In this document: positions 50,408-58,946 of the stretch, piece after piece | Position numbering within the stretch: the first letter of the stretch is position 1 | Layout of the letters: each line of letters starts with the position of its first letter | Origin: Deltaproteobacteria bacterium | GTDB lineage: Bacteria > Myxococcota_A > Polyangia > Fen-1088 | Assembly (NCBI GenBank): GCA_016935975.1 | Contig: JAFGPX010000180.1 | Span: 1-59,509, forward strand | DNA length: 59,509 nucleotides | Reading direction: 5' to 3' | Translations under genes and position numbers: made by a program | The notes under the pieces: model-generated | Seen by the model: only the letters and a program-made list of their open reading frames with translations | Databases searched by the model: none | Told to the model about the DNA's origin: nothing

Positions 50408-51556
50408 ATGCGCAGAGCCCGGAGAAAGGAGCTTGGGGCCATTGCCGTCGTAGGGGCGGTTGTTCTTCTGGGGGTGGGGGCCTTCATGGCCTTAGCGCTC
50501 AACGTGGGCATGCTCATGAAGACCAGGGGCGAGCTGCAGAACGGTTCTGACTCAGCCGCCCTGGCGGCAGCGGGTAGCATCAACGGAACCGACGACGGCC
50601 AGCAAACCGCTCGGCACATGGCCGATAGCTACGCCGGCGCCCATAGCGTCGCAGAGGGGCCGGTGAGCATCGACTGGCAGGGCAATGATGTGAAATTCGG
50701 GCGCTGGGACTTCGATACCCGGACTTTCGTCGAGTCGGCGGACAATTTGCTGATCAACGCCGTCAAGGTAGCGGACGGCACCGATGGCGGCTATCTACGC
50801 AACCGCCCCCTCGATGTCTTCTTTGGCTTCTGGCTCGGGGCGAGCCAGGCCAGCGTGCGCTCGAGCGCAGTTGCAGTCGGGAGGGGTGCCCGAACCGATT
50901 GTCCAATGCCGTTCGTGCTACCGGGGTGTCTTTTCCAGGGGGCTGGCGGCGACATGCAATGTGGAACCGACGTTACGCTCCAGTTCTCGAATGATCCGAG
51001 CGACACCGTGGGCTTCATCTTTCTCGATCCCGACCATCATGGTCACGCCGACGTTATCGAAGAGATCACGAACCGTTGTGCTACTCCCATTGCCACGACC
51101 GGTACCTACAACTTGCAGAATGGCGAAGACATAAACGACGGTGTGGCGCAGGCTCTGCTCGGGGTGGATCTCCATGGCCAGACGGTCAATGTGGTAGACA
51201 AGCTCCCCGCCGACGACCCCCACGGGTTCGGCGAGACCAGCGGTCTCTGCGTATTCAATCCGAACCAGGACAAGAACTCCTTCCCACTTGGGGACATGAG
51301 CTGCCCGCCCAAGTTCTCGGGCGAGGTGGGTGTGGCCCAGTTCGCACGAGTGCAGTTCAACTGGTTCATGGACAACTCGGGCAACTTCTACTCGTCCTGT
51401 CCGAAGGATGGCACGGACTGGAGAGATGCCTCCTCAACCCCGCCAGCAGACATAGACCCTCCTCCGGCCAAGGGGCAGATGTCGGTAAGGCTCATTTGCG
51501 GGGGCGGTGCTGGCCTGAGCTACAACACCGGGGTGAAGCTCAGGCTCGTCGAGTAG
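50408..51556 (+). CDS. tadG: TadG-like minor pilin / pilus-associated protein
   Basis: A 382-residue protein. The N-terminal RRKELGAIAVVGAVVLLGVGAFMALALNVGMLMKTRGELQNGSDSAALAAAG block is the TadG/TadE-like hydrophobic stretch followed by the 'R-x-x-LQN-x-x-D-A-A-ALAAA' signature. The rest is exported and contains 8 cysteines (CPMPFVLPGC, MQCGTD, CAT, LCVF, SCPP, SCPKD, RLICGG), so disulfides are likely. TadG has been linked to initiation and anchoring of Tad pili. It is the last gene of the tad run; a hairpin lies just after it. Confidence 0.85.
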   Translation: MRRARRKELGAIAVVGAVVLLGVGAFMALALNVGMLMKTRGELQNGSDSAALAAAGSINGTDDGQQTARHMADSYAGAHSVAEGPVSIDWQGNDVKFGRWDFDTRTFVESADNLLINAVKVADGTDGGYLRNRPLDVFFGFWLGASQASVRSSAVAVGRGARTDCPMPFVLPGCLFQGAGGDMQCGTDVTLQFSNDPSDTVGFIFLDPDHHGHADVIEEITNRCATPIATTGTYNLQNGEDINDGVAQALLGVDLHGQTVNVVDKLPADDPHGFGETSGLCVFNPNQDKNSFPLGDMSCPPKFSGEVGVAQFARVQFNWFMDNSGNFYSSCPKDGTDWRDASSTPPADIDPPPAKGQMSVRLICGGGAGLSYNTGVKLRLVE

Positions 51557-51562
51557 CGCCAA

Positions 51563-51579
51563 CCCTACCGCCGGTAGGG
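51563..51579. terminator. Shared hairpin between convergent tadG and pseudo-receiver gene
   Basis: CCCTACC-GCC-GGTAGGG is a perfect 7-bp stem 7 bases after the tadG stop. It also covers the last codons and stop of the gene on the - strand. No T tract is present, so termination strength is uncertain. Confidence 0.4.
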
Positions 51580-54084
51580 GCGGCCGGGCTTCGCGCGGGG
51601 CTTGTTTGCGGGCTTGTCCTCGTCCAGATCGGCGAAGGATTCCACTTTCTCCTCTTTGTAGAGCTCCGCTTCGCGCTCGAAGAAGTCGCTCTCGACGGCG
51701 GAGAAACCGCCGCTCGGCCGGCTCCTGGCTCCGGGGGTGCGCTGGCTGTCGCTGCGCTTGGGCGGGACCGGGCGGCTGTCGTGGCGGCCGGGCTGGGCAG
51801 GGGCCGACAGCGATGGGTCGATGTGGAACGAGCCAGCCGCGGCCTTGTCCATGCTGCGCGTGGTGCGCGCCGACGGTCCCACGTGCATCTCGCCGGCCAC
51901 GCGACTCGCGTCGGCGGCACTTTTCGACGGCGGCGCCGACGGTGCGGCCGGGGGAGGCGTCGGGGTCAGGGATTCATCGACCTGGATCGAAGCGCGGATG
52001 GTCGGCACGGACTGGACCGCGGTCCGGCGCGGAGGCGCCAGCTCCAACACGCCGGCGGTCGGCGCTTGCTTGACCCGCGCTGCGATCTCCTCGGGGGAGG
52101 GCGAGAGCGCCGGAGCCCGGCCTGGACCCGCGGCCGGGATAGCCGCCGGCAAGGGCGTCTTGACGTTCTCGTCGGCAACGGCCTCGATGACCACGGACGG
52201 CCGCTGCTCCACCGCCCGCATGGTCTTCTGCGTGTGACGCCCGTTCTTCGGCGATTCGATGACGCCGCCGGCTTGCATGGAAACGGGGTCCGGCTTCGCG
52301 GGCGCCGCGGAAGATGGCGTCGGCGAAGCGACAGCAACGGGCGTCCGGGGCGCGGGCGTGCCTCGCGTGGTTTCCTCCAGGTAGGAGGCCACCTTCGCCG
52401 CGATGGCACCTGCGGCCTGCAAGAGCGTGGTGGTAGGACTCGGCGGGGCAGGCGTCGCGGGCTTGGCGGCGGCGACGCCGCCGGCCTGCAGGAGCGTGGC
52501 GGTCGGACTGGTGGCCGGAGCGGTGGGGCCTGGTTGCTTGACGCTGCTGCTCGGCTGCGTCACCGGGACGCCGAGCTTGGCCGCGAGGCCTGGCGAGATC
52601 GGTTTTGCCTCCGGGGTGGGGCCGGTCTGCGCGGCTGGCGCCGCTGGTTTGGCCGCGGGCGCTGGCTCGGCTGGCTGGGCCATGGCCGCACCGCTGGCTT
52701 GTAGGAGGGTGGCGGTGGGGCGAGGGGCCGGCGCGGGTGTGGCCGCCTTGGCCGTGATGGGGCCGCTATCCCGCGCCGCTGGCTGCGGCGCTCCTGTGCC
52801 TGGCTTGTCGGCGGTGGCGCGGCTCTGTGCCGCCGGCGGCGCTGCGCCAGCCGGTGCCGGCGGCTGCACCGGAGGGGGGGTGGCGGGGCCAGGGAGGCCT
52901 ATCTCCAGGGTCCGCCTACGCGGACGCGGCTCGGGCGCGGATCCGCTGTCGTCGGGGATTGGCGCCTGGGCCTTCGTCTCTGCCTTGCCCGGCGCTTGCG
53001 GCTCGGGGAACGCTGTCTGGGCGCCTGGCGCGTAGGCCGGAATCCCGGCGGCGGGAGGCGGTTCCGGCCGTGCGGAGGGGGTCGCGACGATCTGTGCGGT
53101 TTCCGAAGCAGCGTCGCCGGGGGAAGGCGAAGAGGTGCTGATGATCGTCGGTTTGCCGTCCGCGCGCGTGACGACGGCCAGCTCGGCCAGCCGGCCCAGG
53201 ATGCGCGCTGTATCGAGCACGCGGAAGGGGCTCTCGTCGATGATATCCGAGAGCGTGTGCCGGCCGTCGCACAGGCGCAGCACGGGCGTCACCTCGGCGG
53301 GAACCGCGCCGGCCGCATGGATCAGACGTTCCGGGTTCGCGACGTACGCCGTCGTCTCCGGACCGATGTCTTTTGTGGCATGGGCCAAATCGCGCTCAAA
53401 GCGCTCGATCTCCCCCAAGAAGTCCTGCCCCGAGTGAGGTATCTGCCCGCGCCGGGGCACATGGCGCAGGCGCACTTCCAGCTCGCCGTCGTTCCAGACC
53501 ATCAGGTGCTGGACTGCGTCCATGCCCTGCAACTGGCCGGCCGTGGCGGCAGTCGGCTCGCCCTGGTGGAACAGGATTTCACCCCAGCGTCCGCGGCGCA
53601 CCAGGCGTAGCTGCCCCGAGCGGGAAAGCCCATTCATGCTGCGCATGAGCGACATCGTCTTGGCACGAGAGATGGGCGAGACGAAGCACGGCTCCTGGCC
53701 GGGCTTCTGTGCTGCCGTCCCGGCCGAGACGAGCAACTCGCAGGCGGTCAGCACATCGCGCACGAAGGCCGGCAACACCAGGAGATCGACATCGGGGTAC
53801 TGTCCGAGCGGCTCGCGCAGCTCTTCGGGACCCAGCACGAGAACGGGCAACGTGCGAAAGGCCTCCTTGGCGCGTAGCTGGCGTGCCAGCGTGTGCGTCT
53901 TTTCGTGATCGGTGCGCGAGGCGACGACCACGATATGCGCACCCGAGGCCTTGACCAGCAGGGAGGCGGTCTCCGGGGAGGGGCACGCCGTCATCCGCCA
54001 CTCGGCGCCCTGGAAGCCGTAGACCAGGGACTCGAGGCCCCTTGGATCCGGGTCGACGATGAGCGCGGCATGGGGACTGGGCAT
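51565..54084 (-). CDS. Pseudo-receiver / DUF4388 (PATAN-like) regulator with long disordered tail
   Basis: An 839-residue protein from the ATG at 54084; a GTG at 54117 is an alternative. Residues 1-115 resemble a response-regulator receiver (HAALIVDPDPRG, LPVLVLGPEEL), but the phospho-Asp position is in VVVASRTD, so it is a degenerate receiver. Residues about 130-240 are a DUF4388 domain (MNGLSRSGQLRLVRRGRWGEILFHQGEPTAA), followed by a winged-helix-like part (VLRLCDGRHTLSDIIDESPF). The rest (about 330-839) is Pro/Ala-rich and disordered, with three TATLLQAxG-type motifs. A perfect TTGACA (54173-54178, - strand) stands 89 bases upstream, without a good -10. It converges on tadG, so a role in Tad control is possible. 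Confidence 0.78.
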   Translation of the reverse strand: MPSPHAALIVDPDPRGLESLVYGFQGAEWRMTACPSPETASLLVKASGAHIVVVASRTDHEKTHTLARQLRAKEAFRTLPVLVLGPEELREPLGQYPDVDLLVLPAFVRDVLTACELLVSAGTAAQKPGQEPCFVSPISRAKTMSLMRSMNGLSRSGQLRLVRRGRWGEILFHQGEPTAATAGQLQGMDAVQHLMVWNDGELEVRLRHVPRRGQIPHSGQDFLGEIERFERDLAHATKDIGPETTAYVANPERLIHAAGAVPAEVTPVLRLCDGRHTLSDIIDESPFRVLDTARILGRLAELAVVTRADGKPTIISTSSPSPGDAASETAQIVATPSARPEPPPAAGIPAYAPGAQTAFPEPQAPGKAETKAQAPIPDDSGSAPEPRPRRRTLEIGLPGPATPPPVQPPAPAGAAPPAAQSRATADKPGTGAPQPAARDSGPITAKAATPAPAPRPTATLLQASGAAMAQPAEPAPAAKPAAPAAQTGPTPEAKPISPGLAAKLGVPVTQPSSSVKQPGPTAPATSPTATLLQAGGVAAAKPATPAPPSPTTTLLQAAGAIAAKVASYLEETTRGTPAPRTPVAVASPTPSSAAPAKPDPVSMQAGGVIESPKNGRHTQKTMRAVEQRPSVVIEAVADENVKTPLPAAIPAAGPGRAPALSPSPEEIAARVKQAPTAGVLELAPPRRTAVQSVPTIRASIQVDESLTPTPPPAAPSAPPSKSAADASRVAGEMHVGPSARTTRSMDKAAAGSFHIDPSLSAPAQPGRHDSRPVPPKRSDSQRTPGARSRPSGGFSAVESDFFEREAELYKEEKVESFADLDEDKPANKPRAKPGRPYRR

Positions 54085-54178
54085 GGCGGCAATGGAACGG
54101 GCCGAGAAGCGCGGCACGGCGTTGCTGGGAACGCGCCGGCGAAGCGAATCAGGAAGGAAGGGGAACGGGGACTGTCAA

Positions 54179-54195
54179 GCGACGTTCTGCGTCGC
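54179..54195 (-). terminator. Hairpin downstream of tRNA-Cys
   Basis: GCGACG, a five-base loop and CGTCGC form a perfect 6-bp stem 30 bases after the tRNA 3' end on the - strand. Only two T residues follow, so it is a weak terminator or a processing structure. Confidence 0.4.
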
Positions 54196-54224
54196 GCGAG
54201 ACTCTGCAGGCCAGGTCAAGCTTG

Positions 54225-54296
54225 AGGTGCCGCCCGGATTTGAACCGGGGAATGAGGGTTTTGCAGACCCTTGCCTTACCACTTGGCCACGGCACC
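54225..54296 (-). tRNA. tRNA-Cys (GCA)
   Basis: On the - strand, acceptor GGTGCCG pairs with CGGCACC. The anticodon arm AGGGT-CTGCAAA-ACCCT carries GCA for cysteine. The T arm is CCCGG-TTCAAAT-CCGGG, and the D arm contains GGCCAAGTGGTAAGGC. The discriminator base is T (U73), the known identity base of tRNA-Cys. The following CAA shows that CCA is not genome-encoded. It is a single tRNA, which suits the high cysteine demand of nearby proteins but does not depend on them. Confidence 0.96.
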
Positions 54297-54364
54297 GGAA
54301 TTGCCCCTTGTATGTAGCACATCGGCCGACGATGCGGTAACCCCGCGTGCGAAGACCAGGAAGA

Positions 54365-56755
54365 CTAGATCGTCTCGTTCTGGTCGGCGGTTTCGGGACG
54401 TGCGGGTGCGCCGGTACGCAGGTAGCGCAGTGCCATCTCGAACTCGAAGAACGACATCATCTTGGTTTCCATGACCTTGCTCCACAGGGCGTGGGCTTCG
54501 TTCCGCTTACCGTTGCCGAGCCGGCGCATGGCCTCGTAGAAGTAGGCTTCGGCGCGCTTGCCGACCGTGTCGGCCCGAGCCAGCAGGGTGGTGTAGTCGA
54601 GCTGGCCGATTGCATAGCGCGCCAGCTCGGTGTACCACGCGGCCGCGCGCGGCGGGCGCAGCAGGACTTTGCGACCGGCGATGGCGCGCAGGTAGGCCAT
54701 GGCGCCGACATCGGGGGCGTTGTTGCTTCGCCGGGTGAGATCGATGATCCACAGGGAGGCATAGACTTTCACGTATTCGGAAACCGAGCGGTCCGGTTTG
54801 GCAAGGGCCCGGCGGAAGATGTCCAGGGCGGCTTCGCTCTCGCCCCGTTGCACCAAGAAGGCGATGGCATCGAGGTAGCTCTGATCGCGGTTCTCGTCCT
54901 GCGCGATGGCCTCGTCGAACTTGCGCAGTCCCTCGTCGCGGCGGCCGAGCAGATAATAGAGGCGGCCGACCTCGAAGGTGGCCTCGGCCGACGAGGTTAG
55001 GTTCTTGCGCCGAAGGTGTTCGAGCATGAGGCGCTCCCAGGCGCGCGCGGCCGTGGCCCAGGCCTTGCGCGCGTCGGCACGGTTGGCCATGACCTCGTGG
55101 GCATTGCCGAGCGTGAACCAGAGCCGCGCTTGTCCCTCGACGTAGGGCAGCGTGTCTTCCGGTGGCGCGTTGCGCTCGCGGAGGTCGATGGTATGGCGCA
55201 GAAGCGCGATGGCTTTCTGGGGCTCGCCGCGCTTGAGGGCCAGGTTGGCGAGCTGGCGGGTGACGTCGACGCTCGCGTCGTCGCTCTTGCGGGCGCGCAG
55301 AAGCAGGGGAGCGGCCTTCTCGATCTGGCCGGCGTCGACCATGCCGCCGGCGAGCACGAAGTCGATGTCGGCGTCGTCCAGCTTGAAGCGGTCGGCGCCG
55401 AACCGGTGGCGGGCGTCGGCGAACTGCCGGCGCAGCCCCTCGGCCTCGCGCTCGGCCAGCGCGATGCGCTCCGGATCGACGCGCATCTTGAGGCGCAGGA
55501 AGGCCAGCTCCAGGCGCTCGGCAGCCAGCTCTCCGAGCGTGTCCGCGCCGGCCGCGTGCGCCGCGAGCACCGCGATGGCCTCGTCGAGATAGCGCAGGGA
55601 CAGAAGCGGGGCGGAAACCAGACGTGCGACCCGCGAGGCGAGGAGCAGGAGGTCGGAATCGCCGGGGTGCGCCGCCAGCCCGCGCTGCAGCACGCTCAGG
55701 GCGGTGGCCGGATCGACGCGATCGGGGGAAGTCCCGCGCAGAAGCTCGCTGCGGGGCAGAAAGCGGCGCGCCAGGGCCAGCAGGTCGGCCACCTTGGCCC
55801 GCGGGGCGGCGGCGGCTTGCACGAGCTGGCGAAAATTCGGGTCGTCCCCGGGTTTGTCGGCGAAGCGTGCAGCCACGTCGGCGGCCCGCGCGAGTTGCCC
55901 GCAGCGCACGTACAGAGCCGCCGCCGCCACGGCCATGTTGGACAGGGACTCGGCGTCGATGAGCAGCTCGCTCAGAAGTCCGCGCACACCCTCGCCCGCG
56001 CCAATGGGCCGCTTGAGGATGCCCGTCACCTTGTCCTGGCGGGCGAAGGCCGCCTGAGACAGGCGGTCGAGCACCTCGGGCGTGGGCCACGACGAGGCGA
56101 CGTCGTCGAGAACGTCGGTGGGCGAGTCCATTTGGCGCGGCCCCTGCAGGCCTCTTGCCAGCCGCGCCCCGTCTTCGAGCCAGGCAAAGAGCTGCTTGAG
56201 CCGCGACGGCCACTCGGGGTTGTCGCCGTCGATGGACCTCAGCACGAAAAGCGCGGTGGCCACGGGTAGCTCGTTGCCACGCGGGGAATGCACCGCTATC
56301 AACAGCTTGGCGGAAAGGCGCAGAAGCTCGCGTTCGCGGGGCGCAAGAGAGGGCCCCCCCGGCACCCAAAGCGAAGGTGGCGGAAAGCTCTGGAGGGCGT
56401 CGCGGAAGGACTCGGCGAGGCGATCGAAATCGTCTTCGTTGCCGAGTAGGGAAGGATCCTTGCGCAGCCGCTCGGCATCCAGGGCGGCCAGAGGAGCGAG
56501 CAGGTACTCGAGGATTGTGCCACGCAGGCGACGGTGCTGGGGGACGTTCTCGGGCAAGGCTTGCAGGAGCAGCTTGGCTTCGAAGTAATCCTCCTCGGTG
56601 GTGATGGACTCGATGGCGCGTGCCTCGTCGGCCAAGGCCTGCGTGGCCGGGCTTGTGGGCACCGGTTTTGGCGCGGCGCCGTGGGCACAGCCCCAGATGC
56701 CGGCAAGGCACAGCGGCGCCAGCCAGGGCAGGCCAGAAGACAACCTCTTCGACAT
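54365..56755 (-). CDS. Large TPR-containing lipoprotein (796 aa)
   Basis: The ATG at 56755 starts a signal sequence with LAGIWGC, giving a lipoprotein or exported protein. The body is almost all alpha-helical, with tetratricopeptide-like repeats clearest at the C-terminal half (DVTRQLANLALKRGEPQKAI, ARLWFTLGNAHEVMANRADARKAW, ATFEVGRLYYLLGRRDEGLRKFDEAIAQDENR, AIAFLVQRGESEAALDIFRRAL). No enzyme motif is present. TPR lipoproteins in this phylum act as scaffolds at the outer membrane or in periplasmic assemblies. It is divergent from the phosphodiesterase gene over 51 bp, with no operon partner. Confidence 0.8.
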   Translation of the reverse strand: MSKRLSSGLPWLAPLCLAGIWGCAHGAAPKPVPTSPATQALADEARAIESITTEEDYFEAKLLLQALPENVPQHRRLRGTILEYLLAPLAALDAERLRKDPSLLGNEDDFDRLAESFRDALQSFPPPSLWVPGGPSLAPRERELLRLSAKLLIAVHSPRGNELPVATALFVLRSIDGDNPEWPSRLKQLFAWLEDGARLARGLQGPRQMDSPTDVLDDVASSWPTPEVLDRLSQAAFARQDKVTGILKRPIGAGEGVRGLLSELLIDAESLSNMAVAAAALYVRCGQLARAADVAARFADKPGDDPNFRQLVQAAAAPRAKVADLLALARRFLPRSELLRGTSPDRVDPATALSVLQRGLAAHPGDSDLLLLASRVARLVSAPLLSLRYLDEAIAVLAAHAAGADTLGELAAERLELAFLRLKMRVDPERIALAEREAEGLRRQFADARHRFGADRFKLDDADIDFVLAGGMVDAGQIEKAAPLLLRARKSDDASVDVTRQLANLALKRGEPQKAIALLRHTIDLRERNAPPEDTLPYVEGQARLWFTLGNAHEVMANRADARKAWATAARAWERLMLEHLRRKNLTSSAEATFEVGRLYYLLGRRDEGLRKFDEAIAQDENRDQSYLDAIAFLVQRGESEAALDIFRRALAKPDRSVSEYVKVYASLWIIDLTRRSNNAPDVGAMAYLRAIAGRKVLLRPPRAAAWYTELARYAIGQLDYTTLLARADTVGKRAEAYFYEAMRRLGNGKRNEAHALWSKVMETKMMSFFEFEMALRYLRTGAPARPETADQNETI

Positions 56756-56806
56756 TCGGGAAGTCTAGCCTGCCTTGGTGCTCCAGCGCTATAAACCCGC
56801 ATCATC

Positions 56807-57607
56807 ATGGGGTCGCATGCCACCGCGGGAGGCAGCTTCTGGGCCCGGCACGGCGTCGGCCCCGTGCTGCTGGCCCACCGCGGGTCGAGCGTCCACGAAA
56901 CCGAAAACACCCTGGCCGCCTTCCGCCGGGCCATGGCCGAGGGCGCCGACGGGGTCGAGCTGGACGTCCAGGGCTGCGCCACGGGCGAGGTGGTGGTCTT
57001 CCACGACGACGATCTCTCCCGGCTGGCGGGCCGGCCGGAGCGCGTCGCCAGCCTGCCGTTCGCCGCGCTCCGCGAGGTGCGGCTCCTCGGCGGGGGCGAG
57101 ATCCCCACGCTCGCCGAGGCCATCGAGGCCTGTGGCCCCCGAGCCCTGGTCAACATCGAGATTAAAGGCAGCGGCATCCGGCCGCCCGGTTGCCGCGCCT
57201 TGGTCGCCGGCGTTGCCGAGGTCGTGGGCCGGATGGGGGCGGCCTGGCGTGTCCTCGTCTCTTCTTTCAGCCCGGCCGCCCTGTGGCTTTGGCGGCGCCG
57301 GCGCCCGGACGTGCCCTGTGGCTTGCTCTGCGCGCGGCCGCGGCCATCGCAGCGGCCTTGGTTTCCGCGCCGGGAGCGTCTCTTGCCGCTGCTCCGGCCG
57401 TTCGCCGTGCACCCCGAAGACGGCTTGTGCGGCCCCGAAGCCGTCGCGCGCTGGCACGAACGCGGGTACGCGGTGAACGTGTGGACGGTGGACGCGGCCG
57501 CCCGCCTGCAGGCTCTGTCCGCCATGGGTGTCGACGGGATCATCACCAACGACCCGGCCGGCGCGCGGGCCGCGTTGGCCTTGACCGCGCGATCCGGCGG
57601 CGGCTAA
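56807..57607 (+). CDS. Glycerophosphodiester phosphodiesterase
   Basis: A 266-residue GDPD-family enzyme that hydrolyses glycerophosphodiesters to glycerol-3-phosphate and an alcohol. Active-site residues are in place: HRGSS (His24, Arg25), ENT at 33-35, VELDV (Glu51, Asp53) and FHDDDL (His66). GEIPTLAEAIEAC, NIEIKG and the C-terminal VNVWTVD with VDGIITNDP complete the TIM-barrel pattern. No signal peptide, so cytoplasmic. It lies 12 bp before the HEAT-repeat gene and may be cotranscribed. A central Arg/Pro-rich loop (CARPRPSQRPWFPRRERLL) is longer than in many homologs. Confidence 0.93.
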   Translation: MGSHATAGGSFWARHGVGPVLLAHRGSSVHETENTLAAFRRAMAEGADGVELDVQGCATGEVVVFHDDDLSRLAGRPERVASLPFAALREVRLLGGGEIPTLAEAIEACGPRALVNIEIKGSGIRPPGCRALVAGVAEVVGRMGAAWRVLVSSFSPAALWLWRRRRPDVPCGLLCARPRPSQRPWFPRRERLLPLLRPFAVHPEDGLCGPEAVARWHERGYAVNVWTVDAAARLQALSAMGVDGIITNDPAGARAALALTARSGGG

Positions 57608-57619
57608 CATCCCCGCACC

Positions 57620-58924
57620 ATGGATGCGTTGAGGGCAGCAGCGTTGTTCCTGTTCGGGATCGCGGCCTGCGAGAGCGTTGCCTCCGAGCGCATCGAGGCC
57701 TGGAAGGGCACGGTCAAGGGACCGGACAAGATCGAGGCCGCGTTGCGCAGCTCGAATGTGCCGGCCAACCTGCGCGCCGAAGCCGCCGCCGCCCTCGTGG
57801 ACATCGGCAAGCCCGAGAAAGCCGACGCGATCATGGCGGGGATCGAGGCCGACGAGCGCTGGGAGATCCTGAAGTCCCTGGTCGAAATCGGCGTCAAGGG
57901 CCTGGCAAGCCCACAGGTGCCCAAGGTGCGCGACGCGCGCGACATGCTGTTCGGCGTCCGGCAGTACGCGCCGCCCGAGGAGCAGAAGCGCATCGACGCC
58001 GCCTTGCTCGAGTCCGTCGAGAAGGATCTCGTCGCGGGGCGCTTCGGCGGTGGGCGTCATTCGCTGGAAAAGCTGCTTGGCGCCGTCGGGCCGCCCGCCG
58101 GGCCGATGCTGGTCAGGCTGCTCGGCGACGCCAAGGCGCCGTACCGCGGAGTGGCCGAGATCCTGGTCAAGGTCTGCGACGAGCCGACACGCGACAAGGG
58201 TGGGGCTGCTTTGCTCGGCCGCATCACCGCCGGCCAGCCCATCCCCAACGACATGTGGCTGGCCCTGGGCACGCTTGGCGGGCCCACGGTGACCGAATTC
58301 CTCGCCAACAAGATGCGGAAGGGGCCGGCCGAGGAGGCCGTCGCCGCGGCCAAGGCCCTGCAGCAGTCGCGTTTTCCGTCGGTCCTGCCGTTGGCGCTCG
58401 AGATCGCAGGCGACGGCAGGGCCGACAAGGGGCTGCGCGAGGAGGCGTTCGGCGTCATCGAGAAGATCGGCGGGCCCGAGGCGCTGCAGGGCCTGTTGCG
58501 CATCATTGCCAAAGACAAGAACGACATCGTCCGCTACCGGGCGCACGAAGCGGCGCTGGAGATCGGCCGAGCCGACGCCATCGTTCCCGCGTTGCAGGCG
58601 TTCTCGGGCAAGCTATCGTTCAAGCGCGAAGACGTGCTCGACTTTCTGGTCAAGGATATCTCCAAGGTCGGGGCCGCGGCCAAGCCCGCCGTGCTCTCGG
58701 CGCTTGCGTCGTCCTCGCCGCTGGCGCGCATGACGGCCGTGTTGGCGCTCGCGGCGCCACTGCCCGCCAGCCCGCAAGTGCGTCTGGGAAGTCGCGAGGA
58801 CGTCGCTGCGCTAGGAAAGCTCGCGGACGACAAGGCGACCGTCAAGGGGTTTCCCGCCGCCTTGACGGTTGGCGCCGAAGCCAAGCGGGTCGCCCTGCTG
58901 TTGCAAGGCAAGGGTGGTTCGTAG
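57620..58924 (+). CDS. HEAT-repeat lipoprotein (434 aa)
   Basis: The N-terminus MDALRAAALFLFGIAAC looks like a short lipoprotein signal with IAAC. The remainder is built of HEAT-like helix pairs: NLRAEAAAALVDIGKPEKAD, LVRLLGDAKAPYRGVAEILV, LREEAFGVIEKIGGPEALQGLL, YRAHEAALEIGRADAIVPAL and so on. Such repeats form protein-binding solenoids; no catalytic residues are seen. The gene follows the phosphodiesterase by 12 bp and precedes the FHA gene by 22 bp on the same strand. Function is unknown. Confidence 0.78.
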   Translation: MDALRAAALFLFGIAACESVASERIEAWKGTVKGPDKIEAALRSSNVPANLRAEAAAALVDIGKPEKADAIMAGIEADERWEILKSLVEIGVKGLASPQVPKVRDARDMLFGVRQYAPPEEQKRIDAALLESVEKDLVAGRFGGGRHSLEKLLGAVGPPAGPMLVRLLGDAKAPYRGVAEILVKVCDEPTRDKGGAALLGRITAGQPIPNDMWLALGTLGGPTVTEFLANKMRKGPAEEAVAAAKALQQSRFPSVLPLALEIAGDGRADKGLREEAFGVIEKIGGPEALQGLLRIIAKDKNDIVRYRAHEAALEIGRADAIVPALQAFSGKLSFKREDVLDFLVKDISKVGAAAKPAVLSALASSSPLARMTAVLALAAPLPASPQVRLGSREDVAALGKLADDKATVKGFPAALTVGAEAKRVALLLQGKGGS

Positions 58925-58946
58925 TTCACTCTAGCAGGTAGCCGCC

